From assembly GCF_918814755.1 (NCBI RefSeq), contig NZ_CAKKNT010000016.1, positions 1-47,159 on the forward strand: a stretch of 47,159 nt of DNA. Direction: 5' to 3'. A model generated the notes under the pieces. The model saw nothing but the letters and a program-made list of their open reading frames with translations. It was not told the origin of the DNA and did no database searches. Source of the DNA: Periweissella ghanensis. Its GTDB lineage: Bacteria; Bacillota; Bacilli; Lactobacillales; Lactobacillaceae. Shown here one piece after another: positions 33,796 through 41,607 of the stretch. Both the position numbers and the translations under genes were made by a program. Every line of letters starts with the position of its first letter. The first letter of the stretch is position 1.

Positions 33796-34311
33796 ATGAC
33801 AACGGACTTTAAGAGTCGCATTTACTTGGCCGGCCCATTCTTCTCAGAAGCGCAAAACCAACGCTTGGATGAAGTCGCTGCTTTACTTGCTAGCAACCCC
33901 ACAGTTGGTTACGTGTTTGAACCAGTTAAGCACCAGCAAGATGAGATTGTGGCCGAATACGGTAACGGTTCATTGGCAGAAGCAATGAAAACTAAGGAAT
34001 GGCAAGATGCCACTTACCATGCTGATATCCAAGGGATTAACCAAGCCAATGCGGTTGTTGCGATGTTAGATTTCGATATTGAAAACGGCAATGTCCGCCC
34101 TGATGAAGGGACGATGTTTGAAATTGGTTACGCGATTGCATTACGTAAACCAGTGATCATTGTTCAATACACCCAAGATGAAGAACCACTTAACTTGATG
34201 TTGGCGGGTTCTTATACTGGTTTCTTCTGGGGAAAAGAAGACATTCAAAAGTTGGCGACGTATGATTTTGTTAACTTTCCGAAGCATTTGGTGAAGAAGA
34301 ACGTATTTTAG
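33796..34311 (+). CDS. Nucleoside 2-deoxyribosyltransferase
   Basis: This 171-residue enzyme moves deoxyribose between nucleobases for salvage, a typical Lactobacillaceae activity. The family opening IYLAGPFFSEAQNQRLDEV (residues 9-27), the middle VVAMLDFDIENGNVRPDEGT (near 80-99) and the catalytic Glu in DEGTMFEIGYA (near 96-106) are all present. The length matches known LAB enzymes. AAAGGAGGAATC lies before the ATG. It is transcribed alone and followed by a hairpin element and a terminator. Confidence 0.94.
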   Translation: MTTDFKSRIYLAGPFFSEAQNQRLDEVAALLASNPTVGYVFEPVKHQQDEIVAEYGNGSLAEAMKTKEWQDATYHADIQGINQANAVVAMLDFDIENGNVRPDEGTMFEIGYAIALRKPVIIVQYTQDEEPLNLMLAGSYTGFFWGKEDIQKLATYDFVNFPKHLVKKNVF

Positions 34312-34315
34312 AAAA

Positions 34316-34443
34316 GAGTGTGAGCAGCCCTGGGAAAGTATGAGCACTACTGACAATTAGCGAAAGATACGGTCTATGTATCTTAGCTAATTGGTGGTAG
34401 GTGAAATACTTTGGGGCTGCGAACACGTTTAGGCCATGCTGCC
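34316..34443 (+). repeat. Hairpin element copy 11 (plus orientation)
   Basis: GAGTGTGAG starts 5 bases after the stop. The outer stem is GCAGCCC/GGGCTGC with AAAGTAT/ATACTTT. The motif pair is GAGCACTACTG / GGTGGTAGG, the inner stem CAATTAGC/GCTAATTG leads to tip GATAC-GGTCTAT-GTATC, and the end is GAACACGTTTAGGCCATGCTGCC in split form. Copies 12 and 13 share this core but have different outer stems. Confidence 0.85.
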
Positions 34444-34483
34444 TAGCCGCTTGCGACTTCTCGCACGTTTAGGCTCTACTGCC
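34444..34483 (+). repeat. Solo 3' end of the hairpin element
   Basis: TTCTCGCACGTTTAGG followed by CTCTACTGCCTAG repeats the terminal module of copy 11 without the rest of an element, as also seen after copy 1. Confidence 0.6.
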
Positions 34484-34510
34484 TAGAAGCCCACCCACAT
34501 ACCTATATCA

Positions 34511-34546
34511 ATCCCACAGGCCATCCGCGGCCCGTGGGATTTTTTG
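34511..34546 (+). terminator. Terminator after the deoxyribosyltransferase gene
   Basis: The stem ATCCCAC/GTGGGAT with a GC-rich interior is followed by six T. It lies beyond hairpin copy 11, so the element is inside the transcript. Confidence 0.85.
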
Positions 34547-34570
34547 TTCGTTAATTTTCTCTAAAGCAAC

Positions 34571-34615
34571 TTGTATTACTAAAAGTAAGTGGTAATATAT
34601 ATCGCATACGATATA
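34571..34615 (+). promoter_or_regulatory. Promoter and 18-bp palindromic operator of the MarR operon
   Basis: TTGTAT (34571) and TAATAT (34593) are 16 bases apart. Overlapping the -10 end is a perfect palindrome TATATCG-CATA-CGATATA (34598-34615), 17 bases before the MarR start. This is a likely binding site for the MarR protein encoded next, giving autoregulation. Confidence 0.65.
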
Positions 34616-34632
34616 AAGTTTAGGAGGATGCT

Positions 34633-35112
34633 ATGGAAGCAGAACACAATGGCGCGGTCTATGACCAAATGTGCCTAGCGATATATAACAGTAATCGCTA
34701 TTTCCACAAGTTATACCAGCTCATTTTAGAAGATTATGATCTGACATATTTGCAGTATTTGAGCATCTTCGTCACTTGGCGATTGCAAGGTGCCCAATTA
34801 AAAGACATCTGTGATAATCTGGAGCTAGCTTCAAGTACGTTAACCCCCGTCGTCCAAAAGTTGGTCCAAAAAGGCTGGCTGCTTAAGCAAACGAGTAAAA
34901 CTGATGGTCGGGTCCGCGAATTGGTGGTTGCTCCCTCAAAGGCTCACCACTTTGAAGATATTTTAGCCCGTATTGGCGCGGTGCAAGATAAGTTAATTAC
35001 CCAATCACCACTGGCACTTGAACGCATGTTAATAGAAACGCAAACGATTAACAAAGTCCTATTACAAGTTATCCAAGAGGAGGAACACAACAATGAAAGC
35101 CGCACAAATTAA
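34633..35112 (+). CDS. MarR-family transcriptional regulator
   Basis: The 159-residue product has a MarR winged-helix layout: a helical N-terminus (YDQMCLAIYNSNRYFHKLYQ), the LTYLQYLSIFVTW helix, a helix-turn-helix ending SSTLTPVVQKLVQKGWL and a wing KTDGRVRELVVAPS, then a dimer helix. There is no Cys at the N-terminal position used by OhrR-type redox sensors; the one visible Cys is near residue 14. AGGAGG precedes the ATG. It overlaps the reductase start by 20 bases. The operon layout and operator suggest it represses its own operon and responds to a compound handled by the reductase. Confidence 0.9.
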   Translation: MEAEHNGAVYDQMCLAIYNSNRYFHKLYQLILEDYDLTYLQYLSIFVTWRLQGAQLKDICDNLELASSTLTPVVQKLVQKGWLLKQTSKTDGRVRELVVAPSKAHHFEDILARIGAVQDKLITQSPLALERMLIETQTINKVLLQVIQEEEHNNESRTN

Positions 35113-36019
35113 TGCTTATGGGGATGCTTCCCAATTATTCGTCGCTGAATTACCAAAGCCCACGGTGGCTGCTGATGAAGTCTTAGTCGAAACATATGCG
35201 ACTAGTATCAACCCGATTGACTGGAAAGCCCGTGAAGGGATGATGCAAAAGATGTTCCCATGGAAATTCCCCGTGGTGCTTGGTTGGGACGTGGCCGGTG
35301 TAATTACGGAAGTCGGTGCTGATGTTAAAACTTTCAAAGTTGGCGATGAAGTCTTTGCCCGCCCAGATATTTACCAAGACGGAACCCGTGGTAGTTATGC
35401 CGAATATGTGGCCGTTCGTGAAAACCAATTAGCGTACAAGCCTGCCAATATTGATTTTAAACAAGCGGCGGCCGTGCCATTAGCCGGGATGACGGCACTA
35501 CAAATCTTGCGCAAGTTGGAAGTTGGTCCTGGTAAGAAAGTCTTGATTCAAGCTGGTGGGGTGGGGATCTTTGCCATTCAATTAGCGAAGTTGATGGGGG
35601 CGTATGTTGCGACGACCGCGAGTGCCCATAATGCTGAATTCGTTAAGGGCCTTGGGGCGGATGAAGTGATTGATTACCACACGACGAAAATTACTGACGT
35701 CTTGCACGATTACGATGCCGTGTATGACATGGTAAGTGCGATTGACGAAGGGATTGCCATCTTAAAGCCAACCGGTAAGTTGATCACCATCTCAGGCTAC
35801 CCAACACCTGAACAACAAGCTGGTCCGCAAACCGTTGAATCCGGCTACTTAGCCGCAACCGGTGAAGACCTCGCTTACCTCGCTGACTTGATCCGCGCAG
35901 ATAAACTCCAAATCGTCCTTGATGAAGAATTCCCCCTTACCACTGAAGGCATCCAAGCGGCCCACCGCCGGAGTGAGGGTCATCATGCGAAGGGAAAAAT
36001 TGTGGTAAGAGTGCGATAG
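35093..36019 (+). CDS. NADP-dependent quinone oxidoreductase-like protein (zinc-free MDR)
   Basis: This 308-residue medium-chain dehydrogenase/reductase of the quinone-reductase type probably reduces quinones or reactive enones with NADPH. SINPIDWKAREG (near residue 38), GWDVAGVITEVG (near 63) and the Rossmann motif QAGGVGIFAIQLAK (near 147) are intact. The catalytic-zinc Cys/His set is absent. GGAGGAACACAAC lies before the ATG. The last codons (GTG AGA GTG CGA TAG region) coincide with the 5' end of hairpin copy 12, so the element appears to supply the final residues VR and the stop. Confidence 0.92.
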   Translation: MKAAQINAYGDASQLFVAELPKPTVAADEVLVETYATSINPIDWKAREGMMQKMFPWKFPVVLGWDVAGVITEVGADVKTFKVGDEVFARPDIYQDGTRGSYAEYVAVRENQLAYKPANIDFKQAAAVPLAGMTALQILRKLEVGPGKKVLIQAGGVGIFAIQLAKLMGAYVATTASAHNAEFVKGLGADEVIDYHTTKITDVLHDYDAVYDMVSAIDEGIAILKPTGKLITISGYPTPEQQAGPQTVESGYLAATGEDLAYLADLIRADKLQIVLDEEFPLTTEGIQAAHRRSEGHHAKGKIVVRVR

Positions 36020-36139
36020 TCCACGGTTAAAGTATGAGCACTACTGACAATTAGCGAAAGATACGAGCTATGTATCTTAGCTAATTGGTGGTAGGCACAG
36101 TACTTTGTGGACTAGAGCACGTTTAGGCTCTACTGCCTA
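36007..36139 (+). repeat. Hairpin element copy 12 (plus orientation, overlaps a stop codon)
   Basis: AGAGTGCGATAG starts inside the reductase gene and contains its stop. The outer stem is AGTCCAC/GTGGACT with AAAGTA/TACTTT. The core GAGCACTACTG ... CAATTAGC / GCTAATTG is shared with copies 11 and 13, and the tip is GATAC-GAGCTAT-GTATC. The end is GAGCACGTTTAGGCTCTACTGCC in split form. No obvious terminator follows. Confidence 0.85.
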
Positions 36140-36193
36140 GAACCAACCCCCACACCCCCACACTCACACAAAAAACAGAAAGAGGAACTCCCC

Positions 36194-37525
36194 ATGTATG
36201 ATGTAATTTTTATCGGTAGTGGCCATGCTGCCTGGCATGGTGCTCAAATGCTTGCCAAAGCCGGCAAAAAAGTTGCGCTGGTTGAAGCCAACAAAGTCGC
36301 CGGAACTTGTACGAACTTTGGTTGTAACGCCAAGATTCTCCTTGATGGTCCCGCAGAAATTATCCACCACTTGCACCACTATCACGGCATTGGAATTGAA
36401 GACACGCCAGCGATTGTTTGGCCTGCCTTGATGAACTACAAGCACCAAGTCATTGATCCATTATCAGATGGCTTAGCGCACATGTTAGCCGTTGATGGGA
36501 TTGAAATTATTGCCGGGCATGCTAGCTTTGTCGATCCCCACACGATTACGGTTAATGGTACCCAATACCAAGCGGACAAATTCGTGATTGCGACTGGTCA
36601 AACACCAGCTAAGTTAGATATTCCCGGTAAGGAATTCACCCACGATAGTACGGATTTCCTTGACCTGCCAGATATGCCCAAGTCAATTGTCTTCATCGGC
36701 GCCGGGTACATTGCGATGGAATTTGCGGCAATTGCCCAAGCCGCTGGTAGTCACGTGACGTTAGTTGAATACGGGGCGACCGCTTTAAACGGCTTTGATG
36801 CTGATTATGCCGCCCATGTAGTTAGTGAAATGCAAGCGCGTGGGATTGACTTTGTTTTCAGTAATGCGGTTGCGAGTGTTGAACAAGCCGGTGATCAATT
36901 CGTTGTTAGCACTGCCCAAGGTCAACACATCACCGCTGATTATGTGATGGACTCAACTGGTCGGGTCGCTAATATTGACGGCCTTGGTCTGGATACCATT
37001 GGCGTGGATTACAACCGCCAAGGAGTCTTGGTTAACGAATTCCTCCAAACCAATCTTGCCAACATTTACGCCAGTGGGGATGTAATTGCTAAGACGATTC
37101 CGCGCTTAACGCCAACGGCAACGTTTGAGTCAAACTATGTCGCCAGTGTCATCCTTGGAAATGAGCAACCAATCGCTTACCCAGCCGTTCCAACGGTGGC
37201 CTTCACATTACCACGGATTGCCCAAATCGGCTTACTGCCCCAAGAAGCTGAGTTGGAAAACTGCCAGGTTTATGAAATTCCTTGCGGTAAATTGATGCGC
37301 TTCCAAGCCCAAAATGATGTTCACGCCGCCATTAAAGTCGTTGTGAACGCCCAAGGTCAATTAGTTGGGGCATCGTTAATTGGTGATTTTACCCCCGAAG
37401 TCATCAATGCCTTGGTACCAGTGATTAATGACCAATACACCGCCGCTAAGTTGGCGACCACAATCTATGCTTTCCCAACGCACAGTGGGGTAGTGTTACC
37501 ATTGATTGCGAAGTTCTTGGCGTAA
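36194..37525 (+). CDS. FAD-dependent pyridine nucleotide-disulfide oxidoreductase
   Basis: The 443-residue class I flavoprotein of the glutathione reductase/dihydrolipoamide dehydrogenase superfamily has an N-terminal FAD site VIFIGSGHAAWHG (residues 4-16), redox Cys39 and Cys44 in GTCTNFGCNAK, an NAD(P) site IVFIGAGYIAMEF (near 170) and a second FAD motif YASGDVIAK (near 295). The C-terminal dimer domain ends FPTHSGVV, where the Glu of the classic HPTxxE is absent. It is not dihydrolipoamide dehydrogenase by context, since no 2-oxoacid dehydrogenase genes are nearby. Its electron acceptor is unknown. GAAAGAGGAACTCCCC precedes the ATG. Confidence 0.9.
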   Translation: MYDVIFIGSGHAAWHGAQMLAKAGKKVALVEANKVAGTCTNFGCNAKILLDGPAEIIHHLHHYHGIGIEDTPAIVWPALMNYKHQVIDPLSDGLAHMLAVDGIEIIAGHASFVDPHTITVNGTQYQADKFVIATGQTPAKLDIPGKEFTHDSTDFLDLPDMPKSIVFIGAGYIAMEFAAIAQAAGSHVTLVEYGATALNGFDADYAAHVVSEMQARGIDFVFSNAVASVEQAGDQFVVSTAQGQHITADYVMDSTGRVANIDGLGLDTIGVDYNRQGVLVNEFLQTNLANIYASGDVIAKTIPRLTPTATFESNYVASVILGNEQPIAYPAVPTVAFTLPRIAQIGLLPQEAELENCQVYEIPCGKLMRFQAQNDVHAAIKVVVNAQGQLVGASLIGDFTPEVINALVPVINDQYTAAKLATTIYAFPTHSGVVLPLIAKFLA

Positions 37526-37612
37526 ACCTTCATATTAGAAATTTTCCCCGCCATTATGGTATTCTTAAGGTGCATAGTTGATGCCATTATTAATGTAAAA
37601 GGGGGAATTAAT

Positions 37613-37996
37613 ATGAAAAAAGCGATTGGAATTGTGATTTTAGCAGTCCTCGTGGCAGTTGGGGGCTTCTATGGGTACAAGTACTACGACGCAACCTATC
37701 AGGATGTACCGGCGTATGCGTTAGTACCTAATCAAGTGCCAACTAAAGAACAGACGCGCGATGATAATGGTAAGACGGTACCAAACTCAATCACGTACAA
37801 ATACCATTTTGACTTCGTGAAAGCTAATGGCCAACACCAAAAGATGAGCTTCATTTTAGAAGGAGCGGATATCAAACCATTTACACCGGGTAGTTACGTC
37901 AAAGCTAAGATTAGTGAAAAACGCGTTACCCAAGGGCCTAATGAAGTCCAAAAGACTGATGTACCCAAAAATGTGCAAACTGAATTAGCTAAATAA
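37613..37996 (+). CDS. YxeA family (DUF1093) secreted protein
   Basis: The 127-residue product has an N-terminal membrane segment (KKAIGIVILAVLVAVGGFYGY, residues 2-23, here cited as a helix) and an exported YxeA-like beta domain (ITYKYHFDFVKANGQHQKMSF, split across the sheet, then FTPGSYVKAKISEKRV). Such proteins are common in LAB and Bacillus and have no known function. The ATG at 37613 follows GGGGGAA by 6 bases; the longer reading from 37556 has no ribosome binding site. It converges with the minus-strand membrane protein across a strong terminator. Confidence 0.85.
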   Translation: MKKAIGIVILAVLVAVGGFYGYKYYDATYQDVPAYALVPNQVPTKEQTRDDNGKTVPNSITYKYHFDFVKANGQHQKMSFILEGADIKPFTPGSYVKAKISEKRVTQGPNEVQKTDVPKNVQTELAK

Positions 37997-38001
37997 CTAG
38001 C

Positions 38002-38036
38002 AAAAAGGCCCGGAAAATTTTTTCCGGGCCTTTTGT
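38002..38036. terminator. Bidirectional terminator between convergent genes
   Basis: The stem AAAAGGCCCGGAAAA/TTTTCCGGGCCTTTT is symmetrical with A and T flanks and serves the YxeA-type gene and the minus-strand gene at 38049. Confidence 0.9.
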
Positions 38037-38048
38037 GTTTATCAATAA

Positions 38049-38828
38049 TTATTTTTCTGGTGTGCTAGCATCCGTTGGTTGATCAACGGGTACGTAGGCT
38101 TGGCTCGCAGCGGGTTGGGCTGGCGTTGTTTGTGGTTCGGCCGCAGTTGGTTGCACCGGTGCGGTAGGTTGTTCAGGTTGTGCTTGTGCTACCGGTTGCA
38201 CTGGTGTGGCTGCTTCATGTGGTTGCACTTGGACTTCAGGGGCATGGGCAACAATTGTGCGTGGCCGATTCATCAAGAAAGCCACGTAGATAATGGCTAA
38301 GATACCAATAATCCCAAGGATAAATGGTAAGTAGTACCCAAGACCAAAGGCGAGCAATGAACCAAATTGACTGGCACCAGTATCGGCAGAACCACTACCA
38401 CTAAAGAGGGCTGAACCGAGACTAACAATCGCGCTGTGCGTTTGGAAGAGTACAATTACAAAGGCGAGTAAGAGCACACCTTCAATTGCGGCAATAATTT
38501 TGTAGCCTTGCTTGTAGAAGATCCCTATCAAGCCCAAGACGATGAGTGCATATAAGATGTAGAGGGCATATGGGGTAGCAGCTGCTGAAGTTGAACCAAT
38601 TGACTTGGCAACTGAGATGAGGGAGTTGTAGGTGAAGTTAATAATCCCAAAGCTCGCGCCGACAAAGTGAAAAGTAAAGAGGGCTAAGACTGAGATTAAA
38701 CTAATAATAATGACAATTGAGTTAACTAAAATAGCCTGTGAGCCTTCGTGTAGTCCTTTAATGTTTTTTCCTTTAATATGGGTTACCAGATCAGAATACT
38801 CTGATTTGACTTGTTCGATATCGTCCAT
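38049..38828 (-). CDS. Membrane protein with Pro/Gln/Ala-rich C-terminal tail
   Basis: I do not recognise the family. The 259-residue protein has a charged N-terminus (MDDIEQVKSEYSDLVTHIKG), four to five hydrophobic helices (near 35-65, 85-105, 112-130, 155-185) and a tail of about 65 residues rich in Pro, Gln, Ala and Thr (PVQPVAQAQPEQPTAPVQP). The tail is probably cytoplasmic or wall-facing and disordered. The ATG at 38828 follows AGGAGGT by 5 bases, which is better than the one at 38852. It is divergent from the 402-residue membrane-anchored protein. Confidence 0.8.
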   Translation of the reverse strand: MDDIEQVKSEYSDLVTHIKGKNIKGLHEGSQAILVNSIVIIISLISVLALFTFHFVGASFGIINFTYNSLISVAKSIGSTSAAATPYALYILYALIVLGLIGIFYKQGYKIIAAIEGVLLLAFVIVLFQTHSAIVSLGSALFSGSGSADTGASQFGSLLAFGLGYYLPFILGIIGILAIIYVAFLMNRPRTIVAHAPEVQVQPHEAATPVQPVAQAQPEQPTAPVQPTAAEPQTTPAQPAASQAYVPVDQPTDASTPEK

Positions 38829-39033
38829 GACAGACCTCCTAATATATACCAAAAATAATGCAATAATAACATAATTATAAAAACTGACTTAAGTTTAATA
38901 ACATTTCCTTATAAACGCAAAAGATATGCTTACTTTGTAAAGATGAGCAGAATATTTTATTAATTTTCACTAAAGTGGTACCGTAAAATTCGAAATGCAT
39001 TTATTAAAAGTATCTTATTATAGGAGAAATGTT

Positions 39034-40242
39034 ATGAATAGAATCAAAAAGGTTCCCATAGTTGTCTGGATCTTAATTGCTATTTTAATTGTCGGTGGGA
39101 TTGTCGGCGCCCACCTCTGGAATAACCGCAAGATTAATGTCTTGGCCAATCCGGGTATTCAAATGAAGTATACTGGTTACCAATCTGAAGGGGAGGCGTA
39201 CTTTAATGAAGACCCCTTGGACTTGGCGATTTTAAAGCTCCAAGTTGATCGCAGTAAATTACCTGATGTAGTCAAAATTCAATTGTTTACCGGGGTTAAG
39301 GATGCCAGTGATTTTGCTAGTAACTTGGAAAACGCTCAATCAACGGCTTTACCTGCCAACCAAGTTAAGTTAACGCAAGTCAAGAACTGGTTTAAGGAAA
39401 CTAAAATTAAGATTAAGAGTCCGGATAACTTGAAGAACGGTGATACCGTGACCGTGGCTCTGACAACTGACGGCGACAGCACCAACCCGGTTAAGCCTGC
39501 TACGAAGACATACAAAGTCGTGGGCTTAAAAGCGATTAAGGGCATTCCTACAAGCAAGGTGCTTAAGCAAATCGATGTCAATTTCACCGGCTTAAATGGT
39601 CGTGGTCAAGCTAATTTGACGAGTGAAGATTTAGTTAATATTGATGGCACGAACTTCACCGTCCCTAATAACGGTAAGCTTTCAAATGGGGATAAAGTTA
39701 AGATTAAAGTCCCTGGCGATTACTTTGAAGCTGAACGCGGTAAGAAATACGTTGGTCCCCGCACCATTGAAGCAACGGTCAAGGGCTTAATTGATCCAAC
39801 TAAATTGACGAACTTGAAGGACTTGAAGGGTATGATGGATAAGGCAATTACCGACGTCTACACGTATGATAGTTCGGATCCTAATTCAGTTGCGCCACAA
39901 TTTGAAGGTTTCTACGCCTTACCAAGTGGTGATGGTGATGACGATGTTACTGATCAAGTGCAATTGATGTCAACTAGCGACCAAAGTAGCGATGATGATA
40001 GCGATAATAACGCTGGCTTTGAATTTGTCGCCACGTACTTGATTCCGGATAATCCAGGAGCCAAGACAGGGGATGTCCAAGAAGTTGTTTGGAACGAACC
40101 AACTTTTACTGATAATAAGGTTGATTTACCAAGTCAAGATGATTTAAATAATCGAGAAAGTCAACAATCAACATTGGGCGCCACGCTTGATGACCACAAT
40201 ACAAATGGGGTTCTCTTGATTAAATCTGATTTACAAAAATAG
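39034..40242 (+). CDS. Membrane-anchored extracellular protein of unknown function
   Basis: The 402-residue product has one N-terminal transmembrane helix (VPIVVWILIAILIVGGIVG, residues 7-25) and a large extracellular part. Two similar beta-rich units can be seen, each with a GYQSEGEAYF- or GLNGRGQANL-like start and an LxNGDxVxVxx end (LKNGDTVTVAL near residue 143, LSNGDKVKIKV near 225). These recall the repeated domains of TcaA/YvbJ-type proteins, though the zinc ribbon is absent. An acidic linker (GDGDDDVTDQ, SSDDDSDNN) lies near residues 305-330. AGGAG precedes the ATG at 39034. No function is assigned. Confidence 0.8.
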   Translation: MNRIKKVPIVVWILIAILIVGGIVGAHLWNNRKINVLANPGIQMKYTGYQSEGEAYFNEDPLDLAILKLQVDRSKLPDVVKIQLFTGVKDASDFASNLENAQSTALPANQVKLTQVKNWFKETKIKIKSPDNLKNGDTVTVALTTDGDSTNPVKPATKTYKVVGLKAIKGIPTSKVLKQIDVNFTGLNGRGQANLTSEDLVNIDGTNFTVPNNGKLSNGDKVKIKVPGDYFEAERGKKYVGPRTIEATVKGLIDPTKLTNLKDLKGMMDKAITDVYTYDSSDPNSVAPQFEGFYALPSGDGDDDVTDQVQLMSTSDQSSDDDSDNNAGFEFVATYLIPDNPGAKTGDVQEVVWNEPTFTDNKVDLPSQDDLNNRESQQSTLGATLDDHNTNGVLLIKSDLQK

Positions 40243-40253
40243 TAAATAATCAC

Positions 40254-40291
40254 AAAATTCGCAGGACTAATTAAGGTTCTGCGAATTTTTT
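40254..40291 (+). terminator. Terminator after the 402-residue protein gene
   Basis: The stem AAAATTCGCAG/CTGCGAATTTT ends in six T. Confidence 0.85.
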
Positions 40292-40340
40292 ATACTATCT
40301 AATAAGCATATGAAGAAACGGTAATACTGATGCGGGGATG

Positions 40341-40380
40341 TTGACATCTAGTGGTAATTTCGATATAGTTAACTGGTTAA
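40341..40380 (+). promoter_or_regulatory. adcR promoter with AdcR zinc box
   Basis: TTGACA (40341-40346) and TATAGT (40364-40369) are exactly 17 bases apart. TTAACTGGTTAA (40369-40380) overlaps the -10 edge and fits the published AdcR/ZitR operator TTAACYRGTTAA at every position. It lies 23 bases before the adcR ATG, so zinc-bound AdcR should block this promoter. Confidence 0.9.
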
Positions 40381-40403
40381 TTATTTCTAGTAAGGAGTAC
40401 CTG

Positions 40404-40895
40404 ATGTCAATTCCCCGCACCGAGATTGTTAATCTCACCACCGCATTGAATGAATTCGTGCGCCAGTATGCTAGTCGCAGTGAACTACTCAATGATGATG
40501 GTCAGTTAGCGGTTAGTGATACGCAGGCCCACATTCTGATGTTGCTACTTGATAGTGACGCACCGTTGAGTAATAGCCAGTTAGCGACTTTGATGGAACT
40601 AACGCGCCCGGCGATTACTAAAGCGGTCAAAGAACTGCTCAAGCAAGGGTACTTAACTGCCACACCGGCCCAACATGATGGCCGGGTGATGGAATACCAA
40701 CTCACCGCAAGTGGCCAAACGGTTGCCCAAGAGCACCGCCAACGCCACGAAGCAACGATTAATCAATTAGCGGCCGTCTGTGATAAGTACACCGAACCGG
40801 ACTTGCAATTGATCCAACAATTTATTAATGAACTCGCGACCCGCGCATGGGAAACTAATGCGCCGCAGCAACGAAAAGGATATCATCATGACTGA
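40404..40895 (+). CDS. adcR: AdcR-like zinc-responsive MarR repressor
   Basis: This 163-residue MarR-family protein is the likely zinc sensor of its own operon. The zinc ligands of AdcR have counterparts: His43 in TQAHILML and the pair His111/His115 in EHRQRH. The helix-turn-helix is LSNSQLATLMELTRPAITKAVKELL (two halves around residues 55-79) with a wing HDGRVMEYQLT. A perfect AdcR box lies upstream. AAGGAG precedes the ATG at 40404. The gene overlaps the ABC ATPase start by 8 bases, the usual adcR-adcC coupling. Confidence 0.9.
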   Translation: MSIPRTEIVNLTTALNEFVRQYASRSELLNDDGQLAVSDTQAHILMLLLDSDAPLSNSQLATLMELTRPAITKAVKELLKQGYLTATPAQHDGRVMEYQLTASGQTVAQEHRQRHEATINQLAAVCDKYTEPDLQLIQQFINELATRAWETNAPQQRKGYHHD

Positions 40896-41607
40896 AAATA
40901 TTATTACAGCGCACAACTTAAGCGTTGAATTCCCTGACAAAGTGGTCTTTCGTGACTTGAATATTGAAGTACCGCGCGGGAGCTTCTTGAGTATTGTCGG
41001 TGACAACGGGGCTGGTAAGACAACTTTCTTACGGGTGGTCCTTGGCCATTTAAAGCCAGCCGGTGGGGATGTAACCCTCAATCCCAGTCGTAAAGATATT
41101 AAGATTGGTTATGTACCCCAATTCCGCAATCTAACGGCGGAATATCCATTAAGTATTAAAAACTTTATCGCGTTAGGCTTAACTGAAAGCAAATTACCAT
41201 GGTTAACCAAGAATGAAAAAGCTAAGCTCGCCCATATTATAGAAGAAACTGAGCTCACGAAACGCTTTGATGCGCGCCTTGGGACGGCATCCGGGGGGGA
41301 AAAGCAAAAAGCCTACCTCGCCCAAGCATTAGTTGAACAACCGGATTTGTTGATCTTGGATGAATCAACCGCCAGCTTGGATAATGTTGTAAAATATGAA
41401 TTACTCGATCTCGTCACCGACTACCAACGCGACCACGATGTGACGGTCATCTTCGTCACCCACGATCTACCATTGGCGCAAAAATATGCCACCGATTACC
41501 TCTTAATCCAAAACGGCCATGCCGTGAATGGTAAAATCAAAGACCTCGACTTAACGAAGCTGAAGATGGCTGACTTGACGGGGGAAGTTAATAGTGAAGT
41601 GATGTAG
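40888..41607 (+). CDS. adcC: Zinc-type ABC transporter ATP-binding protein (AdcC/ZnuC-like)
   Basis: The 239-residue ATPase has Walker A GDNGAGKTT (near residue 38), a Q-loop GYVPQFRN (near 74), signature ASGGEKQKAYLAQAL (near 135), Walker B LLILDEST (near 155) and the switch His in FVTHD (near 190). It resembles the ATPase of zinc/manganese importers. Its usual partners, permease AdcB and binding protein AdcA, are not next to it: the gene is followed at once by hairpin copy 13 and a terminator. It must therefore use a permease encoded elsewhere, or the operon lost its end. Confidence 0.88.
   Translation: MTENIITAHNLSVEFPDKVVFRDLNIEVPRGSFLSIVGDNGAGKTTFLRVVLGHLKPAGGDVTLNPSRKDIKIGYVPQFRNLTAEYPLSIKNFIALGLTESKLPWLTKNEKAKLAHIIEETELTKRFDARLGTASGGEKQKAYLAQALVEQPDLLILDESTASLDNVVKYELLDLVTDYQRDHDVTVIFVTHDLPLAQKYATDYLLIQNGHAVNGKIKDLDLTKLKMADLTGEVNSEVM

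Noticed and set aside
36194-37525. Dihydrolipoamide dehydrogenase or glutathione reductase as a firm name
   Set aside because: The redox Cys pair fits the superfamily, but the C-terminal motif is atypical and there are no neighbouring 2-oxoacid dehydrogenase or glutathione genes.
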